Assembly: GCF_027497175.1 (NCBI RefSeq)
Contig: NZ_CP114901.1
Span: 5,642,001-5,706,000 of the forward strand
Source: Verrucosispora sp. WMMD573
GTDB lineage: Bacteria; Actinomycetota; Actinomycetes; Mycobacteriales; Micromonosporaceae
Reading direction: 5' to 3'
DNA: 64,000 bases
Shown: in pieces, positions 16,701 through 24,685 of the stretch
Layout of the letters: each line of letters begins with the position of its first letter
Position numbering within the stretch: the stretch's first letter is position 1
The notes under the pieces: model-generated
What the model was told of the DNA's origin: nothing
What the model saw: the letters and a program-made list of their open reading frames with translations, nothing else
Database searches by the model: none
Made by a program: the position numbers and the translations under genes

Positions 16701-19012
16701 GGCTGCTGCGGGCGGTGGCGGTACCGACGACGCTTGTCGTGATGGTCACGCTGGCCGGTGCGGTGCTCGGCCGGGTGTACGCGGGGCCGCTGCTGACGAT
16801 GCTGGTGGCCGGCGCGGCCGTCGGGTCGGTGCTGGTCAGCGTGCTGACCCGGCGGCTGCCGTCCTGGCTGGTGGCACCGGTGTCGGTGCTGGCGATGCTC
16901 GGGTGGACGGCGGTGAGCCTGCGGGTGGCCGCCGTCGACGCGCAGCTGCCGGGTGGGTTCGTCGAGGTGGCCGGCGACGCCGCCGGCAACGCCATCCCCC
17001 GGCTGCTGACCGCGATGATCCCGGTGGCGGCCACGCCGGACACGGTCCTGCTGCCGGTGGTCGCCGCCTGGCTGGCCGGGCTGGCCGGTGCGGAGGTGGC
17101 GCTGCGGGCCGGCCGGGTGCTGCTGGGCTATCTGCCGCCGGTGCTGCTGCACGCCGGTGCCGTGTACGTGGTCGGACCGAACGCGCAGCCGGCGATCGGT
17201 GCGACGGTGGCGTTGGTGGTGACGGCCGCGCTCGGGTTGGCGGTGTCGTCCCGGCCGGCGGACGGTGACCCCGCCGACGGGCTTCCCCCGGCGGTGCGGT
17301 CCGGGGTACGGGTCCGGCTGGCGGTGGCCTCGGCCGCCGGTACGGCGGTGGTGGTGGCGCTGGCGGCGCTGCTCGGCCCGGCGGTGGCCGCCCTGGTGGA
17401 CACCCGCCCGGTGGATCCCCGGCGGTATGTGGAGCCGCCGCAGGTGGAGACGCTTGACGAGAACCCGCTGATCCGGATCTCCGGTTGGGCGTTGAACCCG
17501 GAGCAGGAACTGTTCCAGGTGGCGACCGACCGCCCCGACGATCCCGGCTCGACAGGCCCGACCGATGACGCGGTGACGGGCAGTGCCGGGGTGCGGATCA
17601 GGCTGGCCGTGCTGAGCGACTACGACGGGGTCACCTGGCGGGTGGGCGCGACCTACCGCAATGCCGGCCGGATCCTGCCCGCCAGCGAACCGGCCCCGCA
17701 CACCACCGTCGAAACCGTCCGCCAGGAGATCACCGTCGGGGACCTCAGTGGACGACTGTTGCCCGCGGTGCCCACCCCACGCGAGGTCAGCGGCGCCCGG
17801 GTCGCCTACGACCCGGGCACCGGCACCCTGATCCGTCCCGACGGTCTCACCCCCGGACTGCGCTACACGGTGACCTCGGCCCGGGAGAGTCCCGACAACA
17901 ACCTGCTGGCCACCGCGAACACCCCGGCCGGCGACGCGGTGGCCCGGGTGCTGCACGTGCCCGACGGGGCACCGGAGCAACTGCGACGGCTGGCCGCCCA
18001 GTTGGCCGAGGAGAACGGCGCACCGTACGCGCGGGCGGCGGCGATCGAGCAGTGGCTGGCCGAGCACTACCGGCTGGTCGCCGACGCGCCGAGCGGGCAT
18101 GCCTACCCGAACCTGGCGTTCTTCCTGTTCGGTCCGCGCGACGGCGGGGGACAGCGCGGCACGTCCGAACAGTTCGCGGCGTCGTTCGCGGTGCTGGGTC
18201 GGCTCTCCGGGCTGCCGACCCGGGTGGTGGTCGGGTTCGCCGCTCCCGGGTCGGGTCCGGTGCGGGCCGCCGACGCGTACGCCTGGCCGGAGGTGCTCTT
18301 CGACGGTCTCGGCTGGGTGGCGTTCGATCCGCTGCCCCGGCCGGACGAGCAGCCCCGCCCGGTGGAGGAGGACTTCCGCCCCCAGCCGGAGGACCCGCCG
18401 CCGTCGGAGCAGCCGGAGCCCACCCTGGAGCCGACCGCCTCGCCGCCGGCGCAGGCCGCTCCCGGTGGCCCCACGGACAGCGGGGGCATCCCGGTACCGG
18501 TGCTGGTCGGTGGCACCGGCGGTGGTCTGCTGCTCGTCGTCGTGGCGCTGCTGATCACCCTCGCCGGGCTACGCCGGGCACAGACCCGGGCCCGCCTGCA
18601 CCGGGGTGACCCCGTACACCGCATCGCCGGCGCCTGGCGGGAGCTTACCGACGCGCTGCGGCTGGCCGGCCGACCGGTCGCTGCGGACCTGTCCGCCACC
18701 GAGGTCGCCGCCGTGGCTAACCGAACCCTGGCCGAGGCCATCCGTCGCGACGTCGTCACCGCCGAAGCCGCTTCCACCGATGGCACCGCCGACGAGGAAC
18801 GTCCGATGTCGACGGCGGTGCAGCTCGCCGTCGATGACCTCGCCGCGCTGATCAATCAGGTCGGCTTCGCGCCCGGCACGGCTACCGCCGAACAGGCCGA
18901 GGTCGCCGCCGAGGCCGCCACCACCTACAGCGCGACGCTGCGCGCCGCCCGCCCCCACTGGCGTCGCCTGCTCTGGTCAGTGCGCCCGGGCCCCCTCCGC
19001 TGGCCCCGCTAA
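16694..19012 (+). CDS. Transglutaminase-like membrane protein, TgpA/DUF3488 type, active site substituted
   Basis: 772 residues; GTG start at 16694 (16697 also possible) overlapping the DUF58 stop. Six or so N-terminal helices (VPTTLVVMVTLAGAVLGRVY onward to VVVALAALLGPAVAALV) make up the DUF3488-like part. A periplasmic transglutaminase-like core follows, then a Pro-rich stretch, a final helix (VLVGGTGGGLLLVVVALLITL) and a cytoplasmic DUF4129-like tail. In the core, the position expected to be the nucleophilic Cys is Ser491 (GTSEQFAASFAVL), the expected His is Tyr529 (DAYAWPEV), and only Asp545 (FDPLP) remains. It is therefore likely a binding rather than catalytic domain. Last gene of the cluster. 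Confidence 0.88.
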   Translation: MVRLLRAVAVPTTLVVMVTLAGAVLGRVYAGPLLTMLVAGAAVGSVLVSVLTRRLPSWLVAPVSVLAMLGWTAVSLRVAAVDAQLPGGFVEVAGDAAGNAIPRLLTAMIPVAATPDTVLLPVVAAWLAGLAGAEVALRAGRVLLGYLPPVLLHAGAVYVVGPNAQPAIGATVALVVTAALGLAVSSRPADGDPADGLPPAVRSGVRVRLAVASAAGTAVVVALAALLGPAVAALVDTRPVDPRRYVEPPQVETLDENPLIRISGWALNPEQELFQVATDRPDDPGSTGPTDDAVTGSAGVRIRLAVLSDYDGVTWRVGATYRNAGRILPASEPAPHTTVETVRQEITVGDLSGRLLPAVPTPREVSGARVAYDPGTGTLIRPDGLTPGLRYTVTSARESPDNNLLATANTPAGDAVARVLHVPDGAPEQLRRLAAQLAEENGAPYARAAAIEQWLAEHYRLVADAPSGHAYPNLAFFLFGPRDGGGQRGTSEQFAASFAVLGRLSGLPTRVVVGFAAPGSGPVRAADAYAWPEVLFDGLGWVAFDPLPRPDEQPRPVEEDFRPQPEDPPPSEQPEPTLEPTASPPAQAAPGGPTDSGGIPVPVLVGGTGGGLLLVVVALLITLAGLRRAQTRARLHRGDPVHRIAGAWRELTDALRLAGRPVAADLSATEVAAVANRTLAEAIRRDVVTAEAASTDGTADEERPMSTAVQLAVDDLAALINQVGFAPGTATAEQAEVAAEAATTYSATLRAARPHWRRLLWSVRPGPLRWPR

Positions 19013-19040
19013 CCCCAATGCCGCGCCCACCCTCCTACCG

Positions 19041-19111
19041 CGATCATGCAGTTGTGGCATGTGACAAACAGGACCCTTCGCAACCTTTCGGGTGCCACAA
19101 CTGCATGATCG
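19041..19111. terminator. Long bidirectional stem-loop between convergent genes
   Basis: Arms CGATCATGCAGTTGTGGCA (19041-19059) and its exact complement (19093-19111) form a 19-bp perfect stem with a 33-nt loop, located between the ends of two convergent genes. No T-tract is present. It probably ends transcription or protects mRNA from both sides. Confidence 0.6.
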
Positions 19112-19140
19112 GCGAGGCGGTGCGGCGGAGGGGTCGGCGA

Positions 19141-19938
19141 TCAGGGGGTGGCTCGGAGGCGGCGGACGAGTTTGCGGAGGCCGGACTGCCAGCCGTCGGG
19201 GTCCTCGGCGCGACGGCGGGAGTAGTCGGCCACCTCGGGATGCGGCAGGATCAGGAAGCGTTCCTCCGCCATCCCCGCGACCGCCGCCGCGGCCACGTCG
19301 TCCGGGCTGAGCACCGCGCCGGAGGCCGCGATGATCCGGGCACCGAGGTGTCCGGCGGCCAGTCCGTCGGCCAGCATCGGGGTGTCGACCCCCTGCGGAC
19401 ACAGCGCGCTGACCCGGATCCCCTGGTCCCGGTAGGTCACCGACAGCCACTCGGCGAAACCCACGGCGGCGTGCTTGGTGGCGGTGTACGCGGCGTCGCC
19501 GACGGCGGTCAGCACCCCCGCCGCCGAGCAGGTGTGCAGCAGGTAGCCGCTGCCTCGGGCGAGCATCGCCGGCAGCACCGCCCGGGCGGCGTACACGTGG
19601 GCGAGCACGTTGACCCGCCAGGACCGTTCCCAGCCGGCGTCGTCGACCTCCACTCCCCCGCCGGTGCTCACTCCGGCGTTGGCGCAGAACACGTCGATCC
19701 GGCCGTGGCGGCGTTCGGTGTCGGCGACCAGGACGCGTACCTGTTCCTCGTCGGTGACGTCGACGGCTACCCCACGGGCCAGTGGGCCCACGGCGGCGGC
19801 GACTTCCTCGGCCGCGGCGCCGTCCAGGTCGGCCAGGACCAGCGCGGCGGCGCCCTCGGCGGCGAACCGTCGGGCCAGCGCCGCACCGATCCCCCCGGCT
19901 CCACCGGTGATCACCGCTACCCGTCCGGTGAGGTTCAC
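19141..19938 (-). CDS. Short-chain dehydrogenase/reductase (SDR)
   Basis: 265 residues. The GTG start overlaps the stop of the upstream oxidoreductase (GTGA) and has GGAG nearby. The Rossmann motif is TGGAGGIGAAL (residues ~10-20), followed by NAG (CANAGVS), catalytic Ser in HTCSAAGV, and YTATK with catalytic Tyr/Lys. The cofactor-binding second strand ends LADLDG, where Asp favours NAD(H). The C-terminal part (LCPQGVDTPML) is typical of classical SDRs acting on diverse alcohols or ketones. It is co-transcribed with an F420-type oxidoreductase; the substrate cannot be told. Confidence 0.93.
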   Translation of the reverse strand: MNLTGRVAVITGGAGGIGAALARRFAAEGAAALVLADLDGAAAEEVAAAVGPLARGVAVDVTDEEQVRVLVADTERRHGRIDVFCANAGVSTGGGVEVDDAGWERSWRVNVLAHVYAARAVLPAMLARGSGYLLHTCSAAGVLTAVGDAAYTATKHAAVGFAEWLSVTYRDQGIRVSALCPQGVDTPMLADGLAAGHLGARIIAASGAVLSPDDVAAAAVAGMAEERFLILPHPEVADYSRRRAEDPDGWQSGLRKLVRRLRATP

Positions 19939-20933
19939 GCCGACTCCTTCGCATCGCGCCCGAGCCGGGCGACAAGTGTGGCCAGCGCCGCCGGGTCGGT
20001 GCCGGTGACCTCCGGGGTGGGCAGCAAGGCCAGCACCGGTACGTCCACCCCGGCGTCGACGTACCGGTTCACCTGTGCCCGGCACTGCTCCGGTGAGCCG
20101 TGCAGGATCAGCGCGTCGACCACCTCGTCCGGGATCGCGGCCAGGGCGCCTCGCCGGTCGCCGGCGGCCCACGCCGCCCACATGTCGGCAAGCGTCTCCT
20201 GGCGGCTGAGCCAGCGGTGGAACTCCGCGTACGCGGGCACGGTCAGATAGCTGGTGATCATGCGCCGGCCGAGGGTGCGGGCATACCGGGCGTCCTCGGT
20301 GGGACAGACGAAGATCCGGGCGACCACCTCGAACTGCGGACGCCGCTGCCCCAGCTCGGCCACTGCCCGGGGCACGTCGGTGGCGGCGAGCCAGTTGAGG
20401 ATCACTCCGTCGGCCTCGGCGGCGGCCAGCCGCAGCATGCCCGGACGCAACGCCGCCAGCAGCAGCGGTGGCGGGACCGCCGGCGGCCGTTCCAGGGTGA
20501 ACCGGCGGACGGCGAAGGTGTCGAAGGCGCCGTCGACGGTCTCCCCCCGCAGCGCCGAGCGCAGGAATCGCAGCACGTCGCGGGTGCGCCGGAACGGTTC
20601 GGTGAACTCCACGGCGTTCCAGTCGGAGACGACCACCGGCGACGACGCGCCGATGCCGAGGGCGAACCGGCCCGGGGCGACGTCGGCGAGCGCGGCGGCG
20701 CTCATCGCCAGCAGGCCGGGTCCACGGGTGAACGCCGGGGTGATCGCGGTGCCCAGCCGCAGCCCGGGCTGCCAGGCGGCGGCCAACGCCAGTGGGGTGA
20801 ACGCGTCGGCCCCGTTGACCTCGGAGGACCACACGTCGGTGAAGCCGGCGTCGGCGAGGGCCGCGTACACCGCGGCGTGGTCAGCGAGCGGGATCCCGCC
20901 CAACGGCACCGTCATTGCCCATCGCGTCGTCAT
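19935..20933 (-). CDS. LLM class (F420-dependent) oxidoreductase
   Basis: 332 residues with a TIM-barrel luciferase-like layout: MTVPLGGIPLADHAAVYAAL, then FTDVWSSEVNGADAFTPLAL, RLGTAITPAFTRGPGLLAMS, and the conserved RFALGIGASSPVVVSDWNA. The C-terminal region has DALILHGSPEQCRAQVNRYVDAGVD in the usual final-strand position. In actinomycetes most such enzymes use F420 rather than FMN. It overlaps the SDR gene by four bases, so both probably act in one pathway. Transcription starts close to the DUF1028 gene, which is divergent. Confidence 0.9.
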   Translation of the reverse strand: MTTRWAMTVPLGGIPLADHAAVYAALADAGFTDVWSSEVNGADAFTPLALAAAWQPGLRLGTAITPAFTRGPGLLAMSAAALADVAPGRFALGIGASSPVVVSDWNAVEFTEPFRRTRDVLRFLRSALRGETVDGAFDTFAVRRFTLERPPAVPPPLLLAALRPGMLRLAAAEADGVILNWLAATDVPRAVAELGQRRPQFEVVARIFVCPTEDARYARTLGRRMITSYLTVPAYAEFHRWLSRQETLADMWAAWAAGDRRGALAAIPDEVVDALILHGSPEQCRAQVNRYVDAGVDVPVLALLPTPEVTGTDPAALATLVARLGRDAKESA

Positions 20934-21003
20934 CGGTCGATGGTGCCCGCCCCGCCGTCTTCGGGCAAGGTCGTCGAGGCGGCCGCAGGACCGTCACCAG
21001 CGT

Positions 21004-21009
21004 TAACCT
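21004..21009 (+). promoter_or_regulatory. -10 box for probable leaderless transcript
   Basis: TAACCT ends seven bases before the GTG of the DUF1028 gene, which has no Shine-Dalgarno sequence. This is the spacing expected when transcription begins at the start codon. No clear -35. Confidence 0.5.
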
Positions 21010-21016
21010 TCCCAGC

Positions 21017-21880
21017 GTGACCTTCTCCCTCGTGGCCCGCTCCGACGACGGCCGGCTGCACGGCGTCGTCGTGGCCAGCCGTTTCCTGGCCGCCGGGGCA
21101 CTGGTGCCGGGTGCCACGGCCGAGGTCGGCGCGATCGCCACCCAGGCACACGTCAACCTGGCCTACCGCCCGCAGGGGCTGGCGCTGCTGCGTACCGGCG
21201 TGTCCGCCGCCGGCGTGGTCGCCGGGCTGGTCGCCGCCGACCCGGAACGCGATCACCGGCAGCTCGGTGTGGTCGCCGCCATCGGGCCGGGCGCCACCTG
21301 GACCGGTGCGCACTGCCGGGGCTGGGCCGGTGGACAGGCCGGCGACGGCTGGGCGGCGCAGGGGAACATCCTCACCGGCCCCCAGGTCGTCGACGCGCTC
21401 CGTGACGCCTGGCTGGCCGGGACCGACCTACCGTTCCCGCAGCGGCTGCTCGCGGCGCTGCGGGCGGGCGAGGCCACCGGCGGTGACCGGCGCGGGCGGC
21501 AGAGCGCCGGCCTGCTGGTGGTGCGCCGCGGCGGCGGGTACGGCGGCACCGGCGACTTCATGATCGACCTGCGGGTCGACGACCACCCGGATCCGATCAC
21601 CGAACTCGACCGGTTGCTCGCGGTGCACACGCTGCTGTTCAGTCGACCCGATCCGGCCACCCTGCTGGACCTGACCGGGGCGCTGGCCACCGAGGTCGCC
21701 GGGCTGCTGACCGCGCTCGGGTATCCGGCCGACCCGACGGAGCCCGAGGACGCGCTTGTCGCCTGGGCCGGGCTGGAGAACCTGGAGGAGCGGCTGGCGC
21801 CCGGTCGGATCGACCCGGTGGTCCTGGCCCACCTGCGCGCCGCCGCCCCGCACGTACCGGCACCCCGTAGCGCCGCCTGA
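21017..21880 (+). CDS. DUF1028 domain-containing protein
   Basis: 287 residues from the GTG of VTFSLVARSDDGRLHGVVVAS. DUF1028 proteins begin with this T-F-S-(I/L)-V-A-R pattern and have an Ntn-hydrolase-like fold. Further conserved parts are GAIATQAHVNLAYRPQGLALL, a segment around WAAQGNILTG, and SAGLLVVRRGGGYGG. The start is set by homology and by a -10 box directly upstream; no ribosome site is visible. The function of the family is unproved. The C-terminal ~90 residues are helical, with a possible peptidoglycan-binding-like extension that I cannot assign. Divergent from the F420-type oxidoreductase. Confidence 0.88.
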   Translation: MTFSLVARSDDGRLHGVVVASRFLAAGALVPGATAEVGAIATQAHVNLAYRPQGLALLRTGVSAAGVVAGLVAADPERDHRQLGVVAAIGPGATWTGAHCRGWAGGQAGDGWAAQGNILTGPQVVDALRDAWLAGTDLPFPQRLLAALRAGEATGGDRRGRQSAGLLVVRRGGGYGGTGDFMIDLRVDDHPDPITELDRLLAVHTLLFSRPDPATLLDLTGALATEVAGLLTALGYPADPTEPEDALVAWAGLENLEERLAPGRIDPVVLAHLRAAAPHVPAPRSAA

Positions 21881-22015
21881 CCGGCCGGCACCGGCCGGCA
21901 GCAGCGGCAGCCCGACACCGCCACGCCGACGCCTGACCCGCCGGCCGCGTCCGGTACCGGGGCGGTGGCGGCTCGCGCGGGCGGGTGCACGGCGGGTCCC
22001 GGCGGGCGGGGTCGG

Positions 22016-22708
22016 TCAACCGCCGAAGGTGAGCAGCCGGATGCCGGCTACGTCGAGGGCCTCCTGCTCGGTCCGGCTGCGCGTCTCGCGGCCGGTGGCC
22101 TTGCGGATCAGGGTCAGCCGGTCCCAGCCGAGGTGCGCCGGCAGGGCCTGCCCGCCGGTGAGCAGATCGGCGATCACCCGGGCGGCGGTGGGGGTCAGCC
22201 ACGGCTGCCGGTCCAGCGCCTCGGCCAGGTCGAGGCCGTGCACACCGACCTCCACCACCCGGGTACGCAGGAACTCCGTGACCGTCATCGCGTCGCCGTG
22301 CCGGCTGCGCACCACCCGGTCGGCGGGGTGGCCGTCGACTGCGGCGAGGGTGGCCCGCCAGACCGCGTCGAAGTCCGTGCCGAGCACCGCCCCGGGCCCG
22401 GCCGCCAGTTCCTGGCTGCGGTGTCGGGTCGCTTCGGAACGCGCGGAACCGATCCGGGCGGCGTCCACCTCCGGGACGAACTTCGTCGCACCGAAGTAGC
22501 CGGCGGCGTCGACCTGGGCCGGTCCGGGCACCTCGACGGCCAGCATGTCGGCCAGCCGACCGGCTCCGGTGCGTACGTGGGCCAGCAGGTCGGCCACCGT
22601 CCACGGGGTGCAGCGGGTCGGGCGGTCGAGGTCCGACCGGTCGAGGGTACGCAGCACCGCGCCGAGCCGGTCGCACTCGTCATGGAATGCCGACCGTACG
22701 ACGCCCAT
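22016..22708 (-). CDS. Maleylpyruvate isomerase-family (mycothiol-dependent/DinB-like) protein
   Basis: 230 residues beginning VVRSAFHDECDRLGAVLRTL after the first two codons. The N-terminal MDMPI four-helix bundle shows the typical R-C-T-P-W-T-V-A-D-L-L-A-H block (His48-like metal ligand), later TEFLRTRVVEVGVHGLDLAEAL with a second metal-binding His. These bundles bind a divalent metal and use mycothiol in some members; most paralogues have no known substrate. The start lies just four bases after the PAP2 stop, so the two form an operon. Confidence 0.85.
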   Translation of the reverse strand: MGVVRSAFHDECDRLGAVLRTLDRSDLDRPTRCTPWTVADLLAHVRTGAGRLADMLAVEVPGPAQVDAAGYFGATKFVPEVDAARIGSARSEATRHRSQELAAGPGAVLGTDFDAVWRATLAAVDGHPADRVVRSRHGDAMTVTEFLRTRVVEVGVHGLDLAEALDRQPWLTPTAARVIADLLTGGQALPAHLGWDRLTLIRKATGRETRSRTEQEALDVAGIRLLTFGG

Positions 22709-22712
22709 TCGG

Positions 22713-23594
22713 TCAGCCCTTGTAGCGGGGGACCAGACGGTGCACGGCGGTGAGCACCAGCGCCATCACCACCGCCATGGAGCCGGCGATGCCGGCGGCG
22801 CTGCCCGTGTAGCCGACGAACAGCGGACGGCGGGACAGCTCCGCCGCCGGGGTGGATCGCAGTCCCACCAGCCACCACAGGGCCAGCGCGCAGCCGGCGA
22901 TCGCGAGCAGCCCGCCCACGCCCAACAGCACGGCGGTGAGCCGGTGCGCGTCACCGGGCTCGACCTCCGCCTGTTCCCGCTGGGTGATCAGCAGCAGCAG
23001 GCCGGCCAGCGCCGCCCAGACGCCGACCACCAGGAACGCGGCGACCGCGTCGCTGGGGCGGTGCCAGCCCGCCGACAGGGTCGCCACTCCGGCGGTCGCG
23101 GCGTAGCCGGCACCGATCACGGCCCCGACGGCCCGCACCTTCGGCGGAAGCACGAGCACCAGGGCCACCGCCACCGAGCCGGCGACCGTCGTGTGCCCGC
23201 TGGGCAGGCTGTTGCCGACGTACGCCCGTTCCAGGTCGATGCCGTAGTCGGGGCGGCTCAGTCCGTACTTGAGCAGTTGGGTGGTGACGTTGGCGCCCGC
23301 GATCAGCAGGGTCGCCGCGACGGCCAGGGCGACCCGACCGCGGATCAGCGCGATGAATCCGATCATCACGGTGACCGCCAGCAGCGACACCACGGACATG
23401 GCGTTGAGAATCCGGTCGACCGGCTCCTCGATGTGGTCGCGGCCGATCCGGTTGCCGGTGAGGGCCACCGTGTCGATCCACTGGCCGATCTCCATGTGCA
23501 GGGCGAACTGCCAGACGGCGATGAAGGCCGCCGTCTGAATGAGGGCCAGCACGACCAGCCAGACCGCTGTTCCACCCCTGGGCGTCACGCGCAC
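22713..23594 (-). CDS. PAP2-family membrane phosphatase
   Basis: About 293 residues. The three phosphatase signatures are present: KYGLSRP (motif 1, K-x6-RP type), NSLPSGHTT (motif 2) and AGWHRPSDA (motif 3, H then D). Six hydrophobic segments surround them. Substrates are usually lipid phosphates such as undecaprenyl pyrophosphate or phosphatidate. The motif-1 spacing fits the family. I placed the start at the GTG at 23594 because a TAAGTT -10 box lies six bases upstream; the GTG at 23600 would sit directly against that box. The MDMPI-family gene follows in the same operon. Confidence 0.9.
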   Translation of the reverse strand: MRVTPRGGTAVWLVVLALIQTAAFIAVWQFALHMEIGQWIDTVALTGNRIGRDHIEEPVDRILNAMSVVSLLAVTVMIGFIALIRGRVALAVAATLLIAGANVTTQLLKYGLSRPDYGIDLERAYVGNSLPSGHTTVAGSVAVALVLVLPPKVRAVGAVIGAGYAATAGVATLSAGWHRPSDAVAAFLVVGVWAALAGLLLLITQREQAEVEPGDAHRLTAVLLGVGGLLAIAGCALALWWLVGLRSTPAAELSRRPLFVGYTGSAAGIAGSMAVVMALVLTAVHRLVPRYKG

Positions 23595-23600
23595 CCGCAC

Positions 23601-23606
23601 AACTTA
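23601..23606 (-). promoter_or_regulatory. -10 box for probable leaderless PAP2 transcript
   Basis: On the minus strand TAAGTT is followed by six bases and then GTG at 23594, with no Shine-Dalgarno in between. Confidence 0.45.
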
Positions 23607-23682
23607 GCGGCACACCCCCGGCGTCCGGCCGGTGACCCGTCCGTGGCGTGGAGATAGGTTGGCCGCAGGTGAGGGAGGACAC

Positions 23683-24408
23683 GTGACCGGTACGTCGGAG
23701 CGGGACGCCGCCGTGGACGGGCGACCCGAGTCACTGGCCGATCTGCTCGGTGGGCGTCGAGGCGCCGTGGACGCCACCGTGCCGCCGGTCGCGTTCGCGG
23801 TGGGCTGGCTGGTGGCCGGCCGGTCGGTCCTGGTCGGGGTGGTGGCGGCGCTGGTCGCCGGCGCGCTGGTGGCCGGCTGGCGGTTGCGCCGCGGTGACCG
23901 GCCCCGGTCGGTGCTGGTCGGGCTGCTCGCGGTCTGCGTGGCCGCGCTGGTGGCGGTGCGCACCGGGCGGGCGGAGGACTTCTTCCTCGTGCAGGTGCTG
24001 GCGAACGCCGCCAGCGCGCTGGCGTGGGCGGTGAGCATCATCGTGCGCTGGCCGCTGCTGGGGGTGGTCGTCGCCACCGCGCTCGGGCAGCGCGGGCGCT
24101 GGCGCCGTGACCCGGCGCTGCTGCGGGCGTACGGGCGGGCCAGTTGGGTGTGGACGGCGACCTACCTGCTGCGTCTGGCGGTGTTCGTGCCGCTGTATCT
24201 CGGTGGTCACGTGCTCGCCCTGACCGTCGCCCGGGTAGGACTGACCTGGCCGCTGGTCGCGGCGGCCCTGGCGGCCAGTTGGGCTGTGCTGCGCCGGTCG
24301 CTGCCGGCCGGTCATCCGGGGCTGCGGCACCCGGTGACGGCGCGAACCGAGCCGGGCGCGAGGGCGCCCGACGACGGCGCGTCGAACGCGCCGGGGCTGG
24401 AACAATAA
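23683..24408 (+). CDS. DUF3159 family membrane protein
   Basis: 241 residues; the GTG start follows GAGGGAGGA. Conserved DUF3159 features are ESLADLLGGRRGAVDATVPPVAF, WRLRRGDRPRSVLVGLLAV, GRAEDFFLVQVLANAASAL, and YLLRLAVFVPLYLGG. Five to six transmembrane helices are predictable. The domain is widespread in actinobacteria and of unknown function, sometimes near DNA-repair or tRNA genes, though not here. Divergent from the PAP2 operon and followed by a perfect 10-bp stem-loop. Confidence 0.92.
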   Translation: MTGTSERDAAVDGRPESLADLLGGRRGAVDATVPPVAFAVGWLVAGRSVLVGVVAALVAGALVAGWRLRRGDRPRSVLVGLLAVCVAALVAVRTGRAEDFFLVQVLANAASALAWAVSIIVRWPLLGVVVATALGQRGRWRRDPALLRAYGRASWVWTATYLLRLAVFVPLYLGGHVLALTVARVGLTWPLVAAALAASWAVLRRSLPAGHPGLRHPVTARTEPGARAPDDGASNAPGLEQ

Positions 24409-24410
24409 GG

Positions 24411-24440
24411 GAGAGGCCGCCACGGGGGGAGCGGCCTCTC
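24411..24440 (+). terminator. Stem-loop terminator after DUF3159 gene
   Basis: GAGAGGCCGC (24411-24420) and GCGGCCTCTC (24431-24440) form a perfect 10-bp stem with a 10-nt loop, three bases after the stop codon. No immediate U-tract; a TTTTTTT run appears only at ~24492. Confidence 0.7.
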
Positions 24441-24649
24441 CGGTGATGTACGTTACTCCGTCCCAGGCCGGGTTGTGATCCCGGGGCGGTCACTTTTTTT
24501 CGCTATGTGCGCGCCGTGCTCGGCGGGTCGGGGTGGTGGGGTGGGCCGACCGCTCCGCTGCGTCGGCCAGAGGGCCGACCCACCCCGGCCTGACCGTGGG
24601 TGTCAGGCCGTCAACCGGACCTGCCTCTACCCCCGAGGCTCGGCCGGTG

Positions 24650-24678
24650 CCTCCGGGTGGGTCACACCCACCCGGAGG
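24650..24678 (-). terminator. Stem-loop terminator after GH48 gene
   Basis: A 13-bp perfect stem, CCTCCGGGTGGGT and its complement, with loop CAC, located seven bases past the GH48 stop on the minus strand. Confidence 0.75.
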
Positions 24679-24685
24679 AGTTCGT

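Noticed and set aside
19141..20832. 563-codon minus-strand frame suggesting a fused protein
   Set aside because: Only its last ~265 codons encode the SDR; the earlier part is an out-of-frame reading of the LLM oxidoreductase, which has its own intact frame and a GTGA junction.
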